From: Pseudoruminococcus sp964385235
GTDB taxonomy: Bacteria > Bacillota > Clostridia > Oscillospirales > Acutalibacteraceae
Direction: 5' to 3'
Assembly (NCBI GenBank): GCA_964385235.1
Contig: CAYLOD010000007.1
Location: 1-38,518, forward strand
Length of the DNA: 38,518 nucleotides
Numbering within the stretch: the first letter of the stretch is position 1; each line of letters starts with the position of its first letter. A program made the translations under genes and the position numbers. Positions 22,298-30,740 of this stretch are shown in pieces. The notes below the pieces were generated by a model. That model did not search any database. It was not told the origin of the DNA and saw only the letters and a list, made by a program, of their open reading frames with translations.

Positions 22298-24401
22298 CAA
22301 GGGAAGGAGCGTTTCAACACTCGGGCCTATTATTCATAATCCGCATATGGTTGCCGAGCTGGCGGAGCGCGGCGTTAAAATAGCAAACAGTCCCTCCGAC
22401 GTCATCGGTACGGGCAGAACGCTCGTTATACGTTCACACGGTGTGTCTAAAGATGTAATAGACGAAATTGAACGTGAGGGCATATTGTATGCTGACGCTA
22501 CTTGCCCGTTCGTAGAAAAAATTCATAAGATAGTTGCCGAAAATTCCCGGGAGGGGAGAACGGTTCTGATAGCGGGGGATAAAAACCACCCGGAGGTTCA
22601 GGGCATAGTAGGTTATTGCGAGGGAAAATATTATATTTTTAAAAACAGTGAGGAATTGGCAGAAATAACAAAAAAAATTCCAAATGTTGAAAATATTCCT
22701 CTGTGCGTTGTAGCTCAAACGACATATGACGTAAAAGAATGGAAAAATTGTTTAAAATCTCTCAAAAAACTATATACAAACGCTCGAATATTTGATACAA
22801 TATGTAATGCGACATCAATTAGACAATCAGAGGCAGAAGACCTTGCCTCTAAATCCGACATTATGGTTGTCATAGGCGGCAGACAAAGTTCAAATACGGC
22901 AAAACTGTACTCGGTTTGCAAGAGCAAATGCGAGAGGACTTTTTTAATTGAAAGCGCTGCTGAGATTGATGACATAGATACGGTTGATGCTCAAAAAATA
23001 GGCATTACTGCGGGAGCGTCTACCCCCGCAAGGATTATTAAGGAGGTACTTGATACCATGACAGAAAACATTGAGAAAACAGAAAACACGGCAGAACCTA
23101 ACTTTGCGGAGCTCCTTGAGGAGTCTCTCAAAAATTTAAATACAGATGAGAAGGTGCACGGTGTTGTTGTCGGCATAGCCCCCAACGAGGTTTATGTAGA
23201 CGTCGGCAGAAAGCAGGCGGGATTTATTCCGCTTGAGGAGCTTTCCAACGATCCGAATGCCAAGGCTGAGGATATTGTTAAGGTCGGCGACGAGCTTGAC
23301 CTGCTGATCATGCGTACAAATGATCAGGAGGGAACGATCATGCTCTCCAAAAAGCGTCTTGACGCAATCAAGGGCTGGGACGAAATTGTAAAGGCCAATG
23401 AAGATGATACACCTGTTACCGGTCTTGTGACCGACGTTGTTAAGGGCGGCGTCATCGCAACGGCTAACGGTGTCCGTGTATTTATTCCCGCATCTCAGGC
23501 TACCGCCACAAGAGGAGAGCCGCTTGAGAATCTTCTTAAAAAGGAAGTTACGTTCAAGATCATTGAGGTAAACAGGGGCAGAAGACGTGCTGTCGGCTCT
23601 ATACGCGCTATCCTTAAGGAGGAGCGCAAAAAGCTCGCGGACAAGTTCTGGGAAACCGCTGAAATCGGCAAGAAGTACACAGGCGTTGTTAAGTCACTCA
23701 CGTCATACGGCGCGTTTGTTGACATTGGCGGAATTGACGGTATGATTCATATTTCCGAGCTTTCGTGGGGACGCATCAAGCATCCGTCGGAGGTCGTAAA
23801 CGTAGGCGATACGGTTGAGGTCTATATCAAGGATCTCGACAGGGAAAAGGGCAAGATCTCGCTCGGCTATAAGAAAACAGAGGACAATCCGTGGGAGATC
23901 CTCAAGCGTGACTATCCCGAGGGTACTGTTACAGAGGTCACTGTTGTAGGCATTACAGACTTTGGCGCGTTCGCTAACATACTCCCCGGCATTGACGGTC
24001 TTATTCATATTTCTCAAATTTCAAAGGAAAGAATCGAGAAGCCGCAGGATGTTCTCAGCATAGGCGACAAGGTCAAGGTCAAAATCACGAATATAGACTT
24101 TGAGAATAAGCGTATCAGCCTTTCCATAAGGGCGCTCCTTGAGAATGAAGCCTCCGAAGCCGCCGAAACCGCTGAAGCGCCTGAAGCTGCCGAAACCGCT
24201 GAAGCGTCTGAAGCTGCCGAAACCGCTGAAGCGTCTGAAGCCGCCGAAGCGTCTGAAGTTTCTGAAGCCTCCGAAACCGCTGAAGCGTCTGAAGCCGCCG
24301 AAGCCTCCGAAACCGCTGAAGCGTCTGAAGCCGCCGCTGAAGCGTCTGAAACCGCTGAAGCTTCCGAATCTGCCGATAAGGAAGATAAGGCGGAGGAATA
24401 A
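22218..24401 (+). CDS. ispH: IspH fused to ribosomal protein S1 domains
   Basis: A 727-residue fusion. Residues 1 to about 280 are IspH, the [4Fe-4S] reductase that makes IPP and DMAPP at the end of the MEP pathway. Its cluster ligands Cys12, Cys96 and Cys196 and substrate residues His40/43, His74, His124 and Glu126 are all present. Residues from about 308 carry four S1 RNA-binding domains (KVHGVVVGIAPNEVYVDVG; TGLVTDVVKGGVIA; YTGVVKSLTSYGAFVDIGG; GTVTEVTVVGITDFGAFANI). The C-terminal ~85 residues are a repeat of Ala, Glu, Ser and Thr. Fusions of this kind are known in Clostridia. The ATG at 22218 has GGAGG 6 nt upstream; the frame is open further upstream only because it lies inside plsC-like sequence. 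Confidence 0.95.
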   Translation: MEIVLAKSAGFCFGVNRAVTIVNDLLDKGRSVSTLGPIIHNPHMVAELAERGVKIANSPSDVIGTGRTLVIRSHGVSKDVIDEIEREGILYADATCPFVEKIHKIVAENSREGRTVLIAGDKNHPEVQGIVGYCEGKYYIFKNSEELAEITKKIPNVENIPLCVVAQTTYDVKEWKNCLKSLKKLYTNARIFDTICNATSIRQSEAEDLASKSDIMVVIGGRQSSNTAKLYSVCKSKCERTFLIESAAEIDDIDTVDAQKIGITAGASTPARIIKEVLDTMTENIEKTENTAEPNFAELLEESLKNLNTDEKVHGVVVGIAPNEVYVDVGRKQAGFIPLEELSNDPNAKAEDIVKVGDELDLLIMRTNDQEGTIMLSKKRLDAIKGWDEIVKANEDDTPVTGLVTDVVKGGVIATANGVRVFIPASQATATRGEPLENLLKKEVTFKIIEVNRGRRRAVGSIRAILKEERKKLADKFWETAEIGKKYTGVVKSLTSYGAFVDIGGIDGMIHISELSWGRIKHPSEVVNVGDTVEVYIKDLDREKGKISLGYKKTEDNPWEILKRDYPEGTVTEVTVVGITDFGAFANILPGIDGLIHISQISKERIEKPQDVLSIGDKVKVKITNIDFENKRISLSIRALLENEASEAAETAEAPEAAETAEASEAAETAEASEAAEASEVSEASETAEASEAAEASETAEASEAAAEASETAEASESADKEDKAEE
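24151..24372 (+). repeat. In-frame 24-bp repeat tract encoding an A/E/S/T-rich tail
   Basis: Units of GCCGAAACCGCTGAAGCGTC plus TGAA and shorter variants repeat in frame and encode AETAEASE-like octads at the end of the ispH-S1 fusion. Length is a multiple of three throughout, so unit gain or loss keeps the frame. Confidence 0.9.
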
Positions 24402-24515
24402 TCCGGGACAATAGTATAATAATATATTTCAGGGTTTAGGCGTTCTGTTTGCACTTGTTTTTGTGAACGGAATGCCTTGCGCTGTATTTTCAGGGTTTTT
24501 AAGGAAGCGATTTTT

Positions 24516-25067
24516 ATGTATGATGAACTGACCATGCAGGCTAAAACTGCTGTCCTCGATATAATCGAGCAATCGGGGATAGGCGAGGGTGATATATTTG
24601 TCGTCGGCTGTTCTTCAAGCAGGGTTAAGGGAGAGAGCTACGGCACAGCCTCAAGTATGGAGACAGCACAGGCGGTATTTGACGGAATATATCCCGAACT
24701 TAAATCGAGGGGCATTTATCTTGCCGCACAGTGCTGTGAGCACCTCAACAGAGCGATCATTACCGAACGCGCCGCTGCCGATAAGCTCCGTGAGCCGCAG
24801 GTTAATGTTGTGCCGCAGCCAAAAGCGGGAGGTTCCTTTGCGACTGTAACCTACAATACGCTTGATGATCCTGTAGCGGTCGAACATATACAGGCTGACG
24901 CGGGAATAGACATTGGTGGAGTACTGATAGGTATGCACCTGAGGGAGGTTGCCGTTCCGCTTACGCTTTCAGTCAAGACTATCGGAAAAGCAAATATAAC
25001 GAGCGCGCGTACACGTCCTAAGTTTATAGGCGGAGACAGAGCGCACTACAACGGTGATTTAAAATGA
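24516..25067 (+). CDS. DUF436 / TIGR01440 family protein (YwlG-like)
   Basis: A 183-residue protein of the conserved but uncharacterised DUF436 family, best known from Bacillus YwlG. Family markers are VVGCSSSRVKGESYGTASS, the CCEHLNRAI block and the C-terminal GGVLIGMHLREVAVPL and RTRPKFIGGDRA. Conserved Cys and His residues suggest an enzyme or metal site, but no reaction is established. AAGGA lies 10 nt before the ATG at 24516; an upstream in-frame ATG at 24477 has no site. It follows ispH-S1 after 114 bp with a weak hairpin between and precedes the HD gene by 7 nt. Confidence 0.9.
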   Translation: MYDELTMQAKTAVLDIIEQSGIGEGDIFVVGCSSSRVKGESYGTASSMETAQAVFDGIYPELKSRGIYLAAQCCEHLNRAIITERAAADKLREPQVNVVPQPKAGGSFATVTYNTLDDPVAVEHIQADAGIDIGGVLIGMHLREVAVPLTLSVKTIGKANITSARTRPKFIGGDRAHYNGDLK

Positions 25068-25074
25068 GGTTATT

Positions 25075-25659
25075 ATGACGGATAAAGAAGAATTTTTGAA
25101 AATATATAACGACAATATAAAGCGTCCGGGGGCGCAGAAACTTTTAGAGTGGCTGGAAAAGACAGATTTCTTTACCGCGCCCGCAAGCTCGCGTTATCAT
25201 TGCGCTTGCGAGGGCGGGCTGCTTATGCACAGCCTCAATGTGTATAAGGTTCTCCGAGAGAGATATTTCGAGGATAATAAGGACAGCGAGGAGAGTTTTG
25301 CTATCTGCGCACTGCTTCACGATTTGTGCAAGGCACAGTTCTACAAGGTTTCGGAGAAAAACGTGAAGAACGAATTGACAGGACAGTGGGAAAAGGTGCC
25401 GTACTACATTGTTGATGATCAGTTTCCGTACGGACACGGTGAGAAATCGGTGTTTCTTATCGAGCGCTTTATGAGGCTGAAAACAAGCGAGGCTATGGCT
25501 ATACGCTGGCACATGGGAGGCTTTGACGATGCCGCCAAGGGCGGGGGCTTTTCAATAAGTCATGCCTACGAGAAGTATCCCCTTGCCGTCAAGCTGCATC
25601 TTGCGGATCTTGAGGCTACATATCTTCGCGAAAAAAATACAAGCAGTGTTGTTAGATAG
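25075..25659 (+). CDS. HD-domain hydrolase
   Basis: A 194-residue HD-superfamily phosphohydrolase. The metal-binding residues can be read as His in MHSLNVYKVL, His-Asp in ALLHDLCKAQF, further His in GHGEKS and RWHMGG, and Asp in LHLADLEATY. The sequence between resembles the HD part of YhaM-type nucleases, but no OB-fold domain is present, so nucleotide or RNA cleavage is only a guess. It is the last gene of the plus-strand set; the following 211 bp hold repeats and the next promoter. No clear terminator is seen right after it. Confidence 0.88.
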   Translation: MTDKEEFLKIYNDNIKRPGAQKLLEWLEKTDFFTAPASSRYHCACEGGLLMHSLNVYKVLRERYFEDNKDSEESFAICALLHDLCKAQFYKVSEKNVKNELTGQWEKVPYYIVDDQFPYGHGEKSVFLIERFMRLKTSEAMAIRWHMGGFDDAAKGGGFSISHAYEKYPLAVKLHLADLEATYLREKNTSSVVR

Positions 25660-25677
25660 CTGTAAAACACGGCGGAT

Positions 25678-25736
25678 TTCCAAAGTAAATTCCAAAGAAG
25701 CAATATAATGACGTTCAGTCTGAAAAACTTTGGAAT
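25678..25736. promoter_or_regulatory. TTCCAAAG direct and inverted repeats upstream of the ATP-grasp operon
   Basis: TTCCAAAG occurs at 25678-25685 and 25690-25697, 12 bp apart, and its complement CTTTGGAA at 25728-25735. ATTCCAAAG (25689-25697) with CTTTGGAAT (25728-25736) is a perfect 9-bp pair. This may be a regulator site 40-100 bp upstream of the promoter or a hairpin that ends the HD gene transcript; the T-run needed for the latter is missing. Confidence 0.4.
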
Positions 25737-25773
25737 ACGCAGACCCGCAAATATTATATTTTTACATTTATTA

Positions 25774-25802
25774 TTGACATAAACATTTAATGGTGATAGA
25801 AT
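25774..25802 (+). promoter_or_regulatory. Promoter of the ATP-grasp/alpha-E/transglutaminase operon
   Basis: Consensus TTGACA (25774-25779), 17-bp spacer, TAGAAT (25797-25802). The predicted start near 25809 leaves a leader of about 60 nt to the ATG. Confidence 0.8.
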
Positions 25803-25870
25803 AACCATATAAACAAAGGTGTTTTCCACAAAAATGGGAAGCGCTTTTTGCTTTTTTCGGGGGAATAGAT

Positions 25871-27196
25871 ATGAAAGATATGAAAGATCTTATAAATAAC
25901 GCGGAAACCATACACAGACTGCTTGCAAGATACGGAGTGAAATTCGGAATTTATAAGAACGGAGAGTTTAAGGAGCAGCTTTTTCCGTTCGATCCTATAC
26001 CGAGGATCATTGAACACGATGAGTACATATATCTTGAAAAGGGCTTGAGACAGCGTGTAAACGCGCTGAACTGCTTTCTCTCGGATATTTACGGAGGGAA
26101 GCGTATCGTTAAGGACGGGGTGATTCCCGAGGAGTTTATTTATTCTGCCAAGGGCTTTCTGGTTCCATGCGACGGTGTAATTCCTCCGAAAAATATTTAC
26201 AGCCATATTTCGGGCATTGACCTCGTTCAGTCAAAGGACAACAACTGGTATATACTTGAGGATAATTTAAGGATTCCGTCGGGCGCGTCCTATCCGTTGA
26301 TCGCAAGAGAATTGCAGAGAAAAAGCACTCCCGATGTTTTTACATACAACAGCGTTGTTGATAACAGAAACTACGCCGACCTGCTGAAGGGAGTAATGGA
26401 CTATGTAAATACAGGCGGAATAAATGTTATTCTCTCACCGGGCAGATATAACGCAGCGTTCTTTGAACATTCCTATCTCGCCGAGAAAACAGGCGCGGTA
26501 CTGACAACAGGCAAAGATATAGTCTGCGAAAACGACAATGTGTACTATATAGATTACAATAACAGGAAGCAGAGAGTCGGCGCTGTTTATCGCAGGATTT
26601 CCGATGAATATCTTGATCCAATGACATTTTATGAGGAAAGCGTGATCGGTATCCCGCACATTTTTGAAGCGTACAAGAAGGGTAATGTCGCGCTTATCAA
26701 CGCTCCCGGCAACGGCGTCGCGGACGATAAGGGAATTTATTACTTTGTGCCGAAGATGATAAAGTATTATCTCGGCGAGGACGCGGTTCTGATGAACGCC
26801 CCCACATATCTTCCCTACTATGAGAATGATATGAAATACGTTCTCGAAAATTTTGATAAGCTTGTAATTAAGGACGTCGCAGAGGCGGGCGGCTATGGCG
26901 TCGTGTTCGGCAGTTCCCTGACTAAGGAAAAAAAGGAAGAGTTTATAACGCTTCTGAAAAATGAACCGAGAAGATTCATTGCTCAGGAAGTTATTGACTT
27001 CTACGATTTGGATATTCTTGACAAATCAGGCGATAAAGTTCCGCGAAAGGCGGATCTGCGCGCCTTTATTCTTACCGGAGAAGATACAAAGGTCTGGCCC
27101 GGCGGACTTACAAGATTTTCAAGAAATCCTGATTCATTCATAGTAAATTCATCACAAGGCGGAGGTTTTAAAGACACATGGATATTATCACAGTAG
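25871..27196 (+). CDS. Circularly permuted ATP-grasp ligase (DUF404/DUF407 type)
   Basis: A 441-residue circularly permuted ATP-grasp protein. Markers are the family block YILEDNLRIPSGASYPLIARELQRK, the central NVILSPGRYNAAFFEHSYLAEKTGAVL and the C-terminal nucleotide-binding part LVIKDVAEAGGYGVVFGSSLT...FIAQEVIDF and DLRAFILTGEDTKVWPGGLTRFS. ATP-grasp enzymes of this group are predicted to make amide or peptide bonds. Comparative genomics repeatedly finds them with alpha-E and transglutaminase-like proteins, as here. The gene overlaps the alpha-E gene by 19 nt. The product is unknown. A peptide-like metabolite or peptide tag is the usual proposal, not proven. Confidence 0.93.
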   Translation: MKDMKDLINNAETIHRLLARYGVKFGIYKNGEFKEQLFPFDPIPRIIEHDEYIYLEKGLRQRVNALNCFLSDIYGGKRIVKDGVIPEEFIYSAKGFLVPCDGVIPPKNIYSHISGIDLVQSKDNNWYILEDNLRIPSGASYPLIARELQRKSTPDVFTYNSVVDNRNYADLLKGVMDYVNTGGINVILSPGRYNAAFFEHSYLAEKTGAVLTTGKDIVCENDNVYYIDYNNRKQRVGAVYRRISDEYLDPMTFYEESVIGIPHIFEAYKKGNVALINAPGNGVADDKGIYYFVPKMIKYYLGEDAVLMNAPTYLPYYENDMKYVLENFDKLVIKDVAEAGGYGVVFGSSLTKEKKEEFITLLKNEPRRFIAQEVIDFYDLDILDKSGDKVPRKADLRAFILTGEDTKVWPGGLTRFSRNPDSFIVNSSQGGGFKDTWILSQ

Positions 27197-27846
27197 ACAA
27201 ATGCGACCATCTTTTTTGGCTCGGCAGATACACAGAGAGGGTTCATACAACATTAAAATACTTTTTCAAGAGCATGGATATGATGATCGACTCGGATCCT
27301 GAACTTTATGCCGGATTTTGCCGTAAAATCGGAATCCCGAATGTTTACGGCTCAAAGGAAAACTTTATGAAGTCATATCCCTTTGACGAGAGTGATCCCA
27401 ACTCGATAATTTCAAATCTTAACAGGGCATATGACAACGCTATCGTAATGAGGGACTACATAGGCACTGAAACAATGGCGTATATTCAGCTTGCTATCGA
27501 CGACATTCACAATGCGGAAAAAGGCAACGCAAAAATCCCCGATCTCATGCTTTCGAACGATCATATCTTAGCCTTTTGGGGCTGTGTAAACGATATAATC
27601 GACAACGAACAGGTCAGAAATATCATTAAGCTCGGCAAGGGTTTAGAAAGGCTTGATCTGTATCTGAGTCTGGAACAGCCCGAAAATGACATAAAAAAAG
27701 AATACAAGAGAATGAAGCAGTTTCTGGCAAAGTCAAAAATGAGATATGACGAGAGCATAATATACACAATCGACAATATGCTTTCGGAAAATGAGCTGAA
27801 TTATCTCAATATAAAGAATCTGCTGAGAAATCTTATTAAAAAATGA
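27178..27846 (+). CDS. Alpha-E domain protein (DUF403)
   Basis: A 222-residue all-helical protein of the alpha-E (DUF403) family, a partner of the permuted ATP-grasp ligases. The N-terminal VDKCDHLFWLGRYTERVHTTLKYF matches the family start (FWLGRYxER). The rest is charged helices. It starts inside the end of the ATP-grasp gene (19-nt overlap) and its stop overlaps an ATG at 27843 by the usual ATGA, which should be the start of the next gene. Its role in the complex is unknown; scaffolding or delivery of an aminoacyl substrate have been proposed for the family. Confidence 0.92.
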   Translation: MDIITVDKCDHLFWLGRYTERVHTTLKYFFKSMDMMIDSDPELYAGFCRKIGIPNVYGSKENFMKSYPFDESDPNSIISNLNRAYDNAIVMRDYIGTETMAYIQLAIDDIHNAEKGNAKIPDLMLSNDHILAFWGCVNDIIDNEQVRNIIKLGKGLERLDLYLSLEQPENDIKKEYKRMKQFLAKSKMRYDESIIYTIDNMLSENELNYLNIKNLLRNLIKK

Positions 27847-28648
27847 AAAGAGTGGTACTATCAAAAAGCTAAGATTCACCTACAGGCTGAACGCAAAGTA
27901 CAGCTCACCGATAACCCACCACAGCTTTACGGTAATGTTTTTGCCCAAGGATACGGACAGACAAAAAATCAGCGGCCTTGATATTCATATTTCCGGTTTT
28001 GAAAATTACAGTTTTTCAGACGATAACTTTGGCAACAAAAAAATCTACGGACTTATAGAGGAAGCTCACGACAGGTTTGATGTGGTTATAAGCGGAGAGG
28101 CCGAAACGGGTCTTGATATTAAAGAGGAGTACACGAGCTGTCCGCCTGAGTATTCCCTGCTTAAAGTGCAGACAAGGCTTACCGCTCCGGGAGAAAGGCT
28201 TGCTGAATATTATAAGCGGCTTGAACTCGGCACTCTTTCGGGCGCATATGACAAGGCTCTGCATATCATGAGAACAATTTCCGACACGTTTTTATATGAT
28301 ACAGAGGCTACCGGGATTCACGAAACAGCCGAAAACGCGATTACCCTCGGAAAAGGCGTGTGTCAGGATTATGCCCACATTATGCTGTCCCTGCTCAGAA
28401 TGGAAGGCATACCCGCACGTTATACCGTGGGCATGATGCTCGGCGAGGGTTCGTCACACGCATGGGTTGAAGCCCTGTGCAACGGTTATTGGTACGGGTT
28501 TGACCCCACAAACAACAAGCTTGTAGACGAGGACTACATAAGGGTTTCCTGCGGCAGAGATTCAAGCGACTGCTCCGTTATACGCGGCTGCTTTTACGGA
28601 TGCGGCGCTCAGGATCAGAGTGAATCTGTAAGTGTCGAAGAAATATAA
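27843..28648 (+). CDS. Transglutaminase-like cysteine protease-fold protein, apparent frameshift near the start
   Basis: The main frame (to 28648) has the transglutaminase-like triad: Cys in GKGVCQDYAHIMLSLLR, His in SSHAWVEAL and Asp in YGFDPTNN. It is the third member of the ATP-grasp/alpha-E set and could be a peptidase or amidase. Its first ATG in frame is at 27935, but the conserved N-terminus (KLRFTYRLNAKYSSPITHHSFTV) lies upstream in the same frame with no ATG, GTG or TTG. An ATG at 27843, coupled to the alpha-E stop by ATGA, is one frame off and meets a stop at 27870. One extra A in the run 27863-27867 would join the two as MKRVVLSKKLRFTYRL. Alternatives are an ATC start at 27860 (AAGAG 7 nt upstream) or a -1 slip on the A-run. 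Confidence 0.8.
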
Positions 28649-28662
28649 AAAGGATTGATAAG

Positions 28663-29592
28663 ATGGTTGAAACGGTAGTGTCCGTCGGTCTGCCGATCGA
28701 CGAAAAACTTATGATACAAAAAAACCGGCTGGTTCCCAAGGGCGGAGTTAAAGGCGGAGAAAAAAGGTTAAGTATAGTGACAGGTACGCACGGAGACGAG
28801 CTCGAGGGACAATATGTCTGCTATGAACTGCAGCGCAGAATCAGGGAAAGCCGCGACTGCCTTACGGGAATTGTCGATGTTTATCCCGCGATAAATCCGC
28901 TCGGAATCGACTCTATCACAAGAGGCATACCGGGCTTTGACCTGGATATGAACAGAGTTTTCCCCGGCTCGGAAAACGGCTCAATGCCGGAATATATCGC
29001 CTCAAAAATCATCGGCGATCTGAGCGGCAGCGCGGCGGTGATTGATATACACGCGAGCAATATTTTTCTTGAGGAGATCCCGCAGATCAGGATAAACGAA
29101 TTGTCGCGCGACAGCCTTCTGCCGCTGGCAAAGCTTATGAACGTGGACTATATATGGATTCACGCTTCGGCGACAGTACTTGAATCGACTCTTGCCTACT
29201 CGCTGAATGTAATCGGCACACCTGCGCTTGTCGTCGAAATGGGCGTCGGAATGAGAATTACAAAAAAATACGGAGATCAGCTTGTAGACGGTATTTTCGC
29301 GCTCATGAAAGAACTTGGCATTTGGAGCGGCGATGCTCCCGAACCCAAAAATCCTATTATATCCGAGGACGGCGAGGTTTCATTCATCAATGCGGGTAGG
29401 TCCGGAGTTTTTCTGCCCGCCGTCAAACATTGGAAAAACGTCGGAACGGGGGATCATATCGGAGATATTCTCAATCCTCTCACAGGTGAAATCAACGAGA
29501 GAATACTCTCGCCCGCCAAAGGAATAGTTTTCACCCTGCGCGAATATCCGATTGTATCTGAAGGCTCGCTGATTGCGAGAATACTTGCGTGA
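28663..29592 (+). CDS. M14-type zinc hydrolase (succinylglutamate desuccinylase/aspartoacylase-like), intact site
   Basis: A 309-residue member of the AspA/AstE branch of the M14 metallopeptidase superfamily, which removes acyl groups or C-terminal residues. The zinc site is complete: His43 and Glu46 in GTHGDELEG and His130 in DIHAS. DMNRVFPG (Asn97, Arg98) is the substrate block and Glu192 in VVEMG the catalytic Glu. A C-terminal beta-rich part (about 235-309; GRSGVFLPAVKHWKNVGTGDHIGDILNPLTGEI) resembles a biotinyl/lipoyl-like barrel, usual for this branch. AAAGGA precedes the ATG. It sits 14 nt after the transglutaminase gene. It may trim or hydrolyse the product of the ATP-grasp ligase. 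Confidence 0.9.
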   Translation: MVETVVSVGLPIDEKLMIQKNRLVPKGGVKGGEKRLSIVTGTHGDELEGQYVCYELQRRIRESRDCLTGIVDVYPAINPLGIDSITRGIPGFDLDMNRVFPGSENGSMPEYIASKIIGDLSGSAAVIDIHASNIFLEEIPQIRINELSRDSLLPLAKLMNVDYIWIHASATVLESTLAYSLNVIGTPALVVEMGVGMRITKKYGDQLVDGIFALMKELGIWSGDAPEPKNPIISEDGEVSFINAGRSGVFLPAVKHWKNVGTGDHIGDILNPLTGEINERILSPAKGIVFTLREYPIVSEGSLIARILA

Positions 29593-29600
29593 GGTGTGCT

Positions 29601-30539
29601 ATGAAGGAAAAAATTTTATTTGAGCTTAACTCCGTATACAGAGATAATATGAGGATCAAGGGATATTCATTCGGTGAGGGCGAAAATTCAGTCTGCATTG
29701 TAGGAGCGACACGAGGCAACGAGGTACAGCAGCTGTATATCTGCTCTCAGCTTATCAGTGTTTTCAGGCAGCTTGAGCATAACGGAAAGATTAAATACGG
29801 CAGGTCTGTTATGGTTATCCCGACGATTAACAGCTACTCTATGAACATAGGCAAGCGCTTTTGGTCAACAGACAACACGGATATAAACAGAATGTTCCCC
29901 GGCTATAATCTCGGAGAAACTACTCAGAGGATAGCGGCGGGCGTTTTTGAAAATGTAAATTCATATGAATACGGGATACAGTTCACAAGCTTTTATATGC
30001 AGGGGAGCTTTATTCCGCACGTCAGAATGATGAAAACAGGCTTTGAGAACATTGAGCTTGCAAAGGATTTCGGTCTGCCATATGTATTCAGAAGAGACGC
30101 GAAGCCGTATGATACAACTACTTTAAACTACAACTGGCAGCTATGGGAAACAAAAGCATTTTCAATCTATACGAACGCTACTGACAGCATTGATATTGTA
30201 AGCGCGAGAGAAGCAATCAATGCCGTTTTGAGCTTTCTTAACAAGCGTGGCATAATTGATTACAAATGTCATGAGGGCTATATATCTCAGTTTATTGAGG
30301 GAAGTACGCTTGTAAATGTCAAGTCGGCTACGGCGGGAGTTTTTATCCGGTATGCCGATGTTGATTCGAGAGTAAAGAAAGGCGATTTACTTGCCGAGAT
30401 TATGGATCCGTACACAGGTGAAGCGACAGACAAGATAATCGCTCCGCTCAACGGAATCGTATTCTTTCACGCGAATCAGCCCGTTATATATTCGCAGACG
30501 CCTTTGTTCAGGATAATTCCGACTGATGATTTAATATAA
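29601..30539 (+). CDS. M14-type paralogue lacking zinc and catalytic residues (pseudoenzyme)
   Basis: A 312-residue paralogue of the preceding gene with the same domain layout, the DINRMFPG block (Asn96, Arg97) and the C-terminal barrel (ATAGVFIRYADVDSRVKKGDLLAEIMDPYTGEA). The active site is gone. By gap-free alignment around each motif, zinc ligand His43 is Arg38, His130 is Thr129 and catalytic Glu192 is Tyr190; only the zinc Glu (Glu41) remains. It is full length with no disruption, so it probably serves as a regulatory or binding partner of the active copy. GAGGTG lies upstream of the ATG at 29601; a GTG at 29589 is in frame but unlikely. It ends the operon; a 17-bp terminator follows. Confidence 0.88.
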   Translation: MKEKILFELNSVYRDNMRIKGYSFGEGENSVCIVGATRGNEVQQLYICSQLISVFRQLEHNGKIKYGRSVMVIPTINSYSMNIGKRFWSTDNTDINRMFPGYNLGETTQRIAAGVFENVNSYEYGIQFTSFYMQGSFIPHVRMMKTGFENIELAKDFGLPYVFRRDAKPYDTTTLNYNWQLWETKAFSIYTNATDSIDIVSAREAINAVLSFLNKRGIIDYKCHEGYISQFIEGSTLVNVKSATAGVFIRYADVDSRVKKGDLLAEIMDPYTGEATDKIIAPLNGIVFFHANQPVIYSQTPLFRIIPTDDLI

Positions 30540-30616
30540 CGATATGGCAAGTCTCTTATTGAAGCCATGCCGGTCAGAACTTTTTAATGATTTTTTAAAA
30601 GAACGATTTATATACA

Positions 30617-30657
30617 AAGACGCTTTTATGCCGTTCAACGCGGCATAAAAGCGTCTT
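30617..30657. terminator. Strong bidirectional terminator between the M14 operon and ftsK
   Basis: A perfect 17-bp stem (30617-30633 with 30641-30657) with a 7-nt loop, A-rich before and TTATTT after. It can end the rightward operon and the leftward ftsK transcript. Confidence 0.9.
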
Positions 30658-30740
30658 ATTTAACATTGCGCATATCTCCGATATATTTTCACCTGTATTT
30701 AATGCGGAAAAGCAGATGCTTTCGACACAGTCATTTCACG

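Noticed and set aside
24014..24535. Leftward frames rich in Ser/Ala or Arg/Leu opposite the ispH-S1 tail
   Set aside because: They arise from the 24-bp repeat read on the other strand and have no site or family match.
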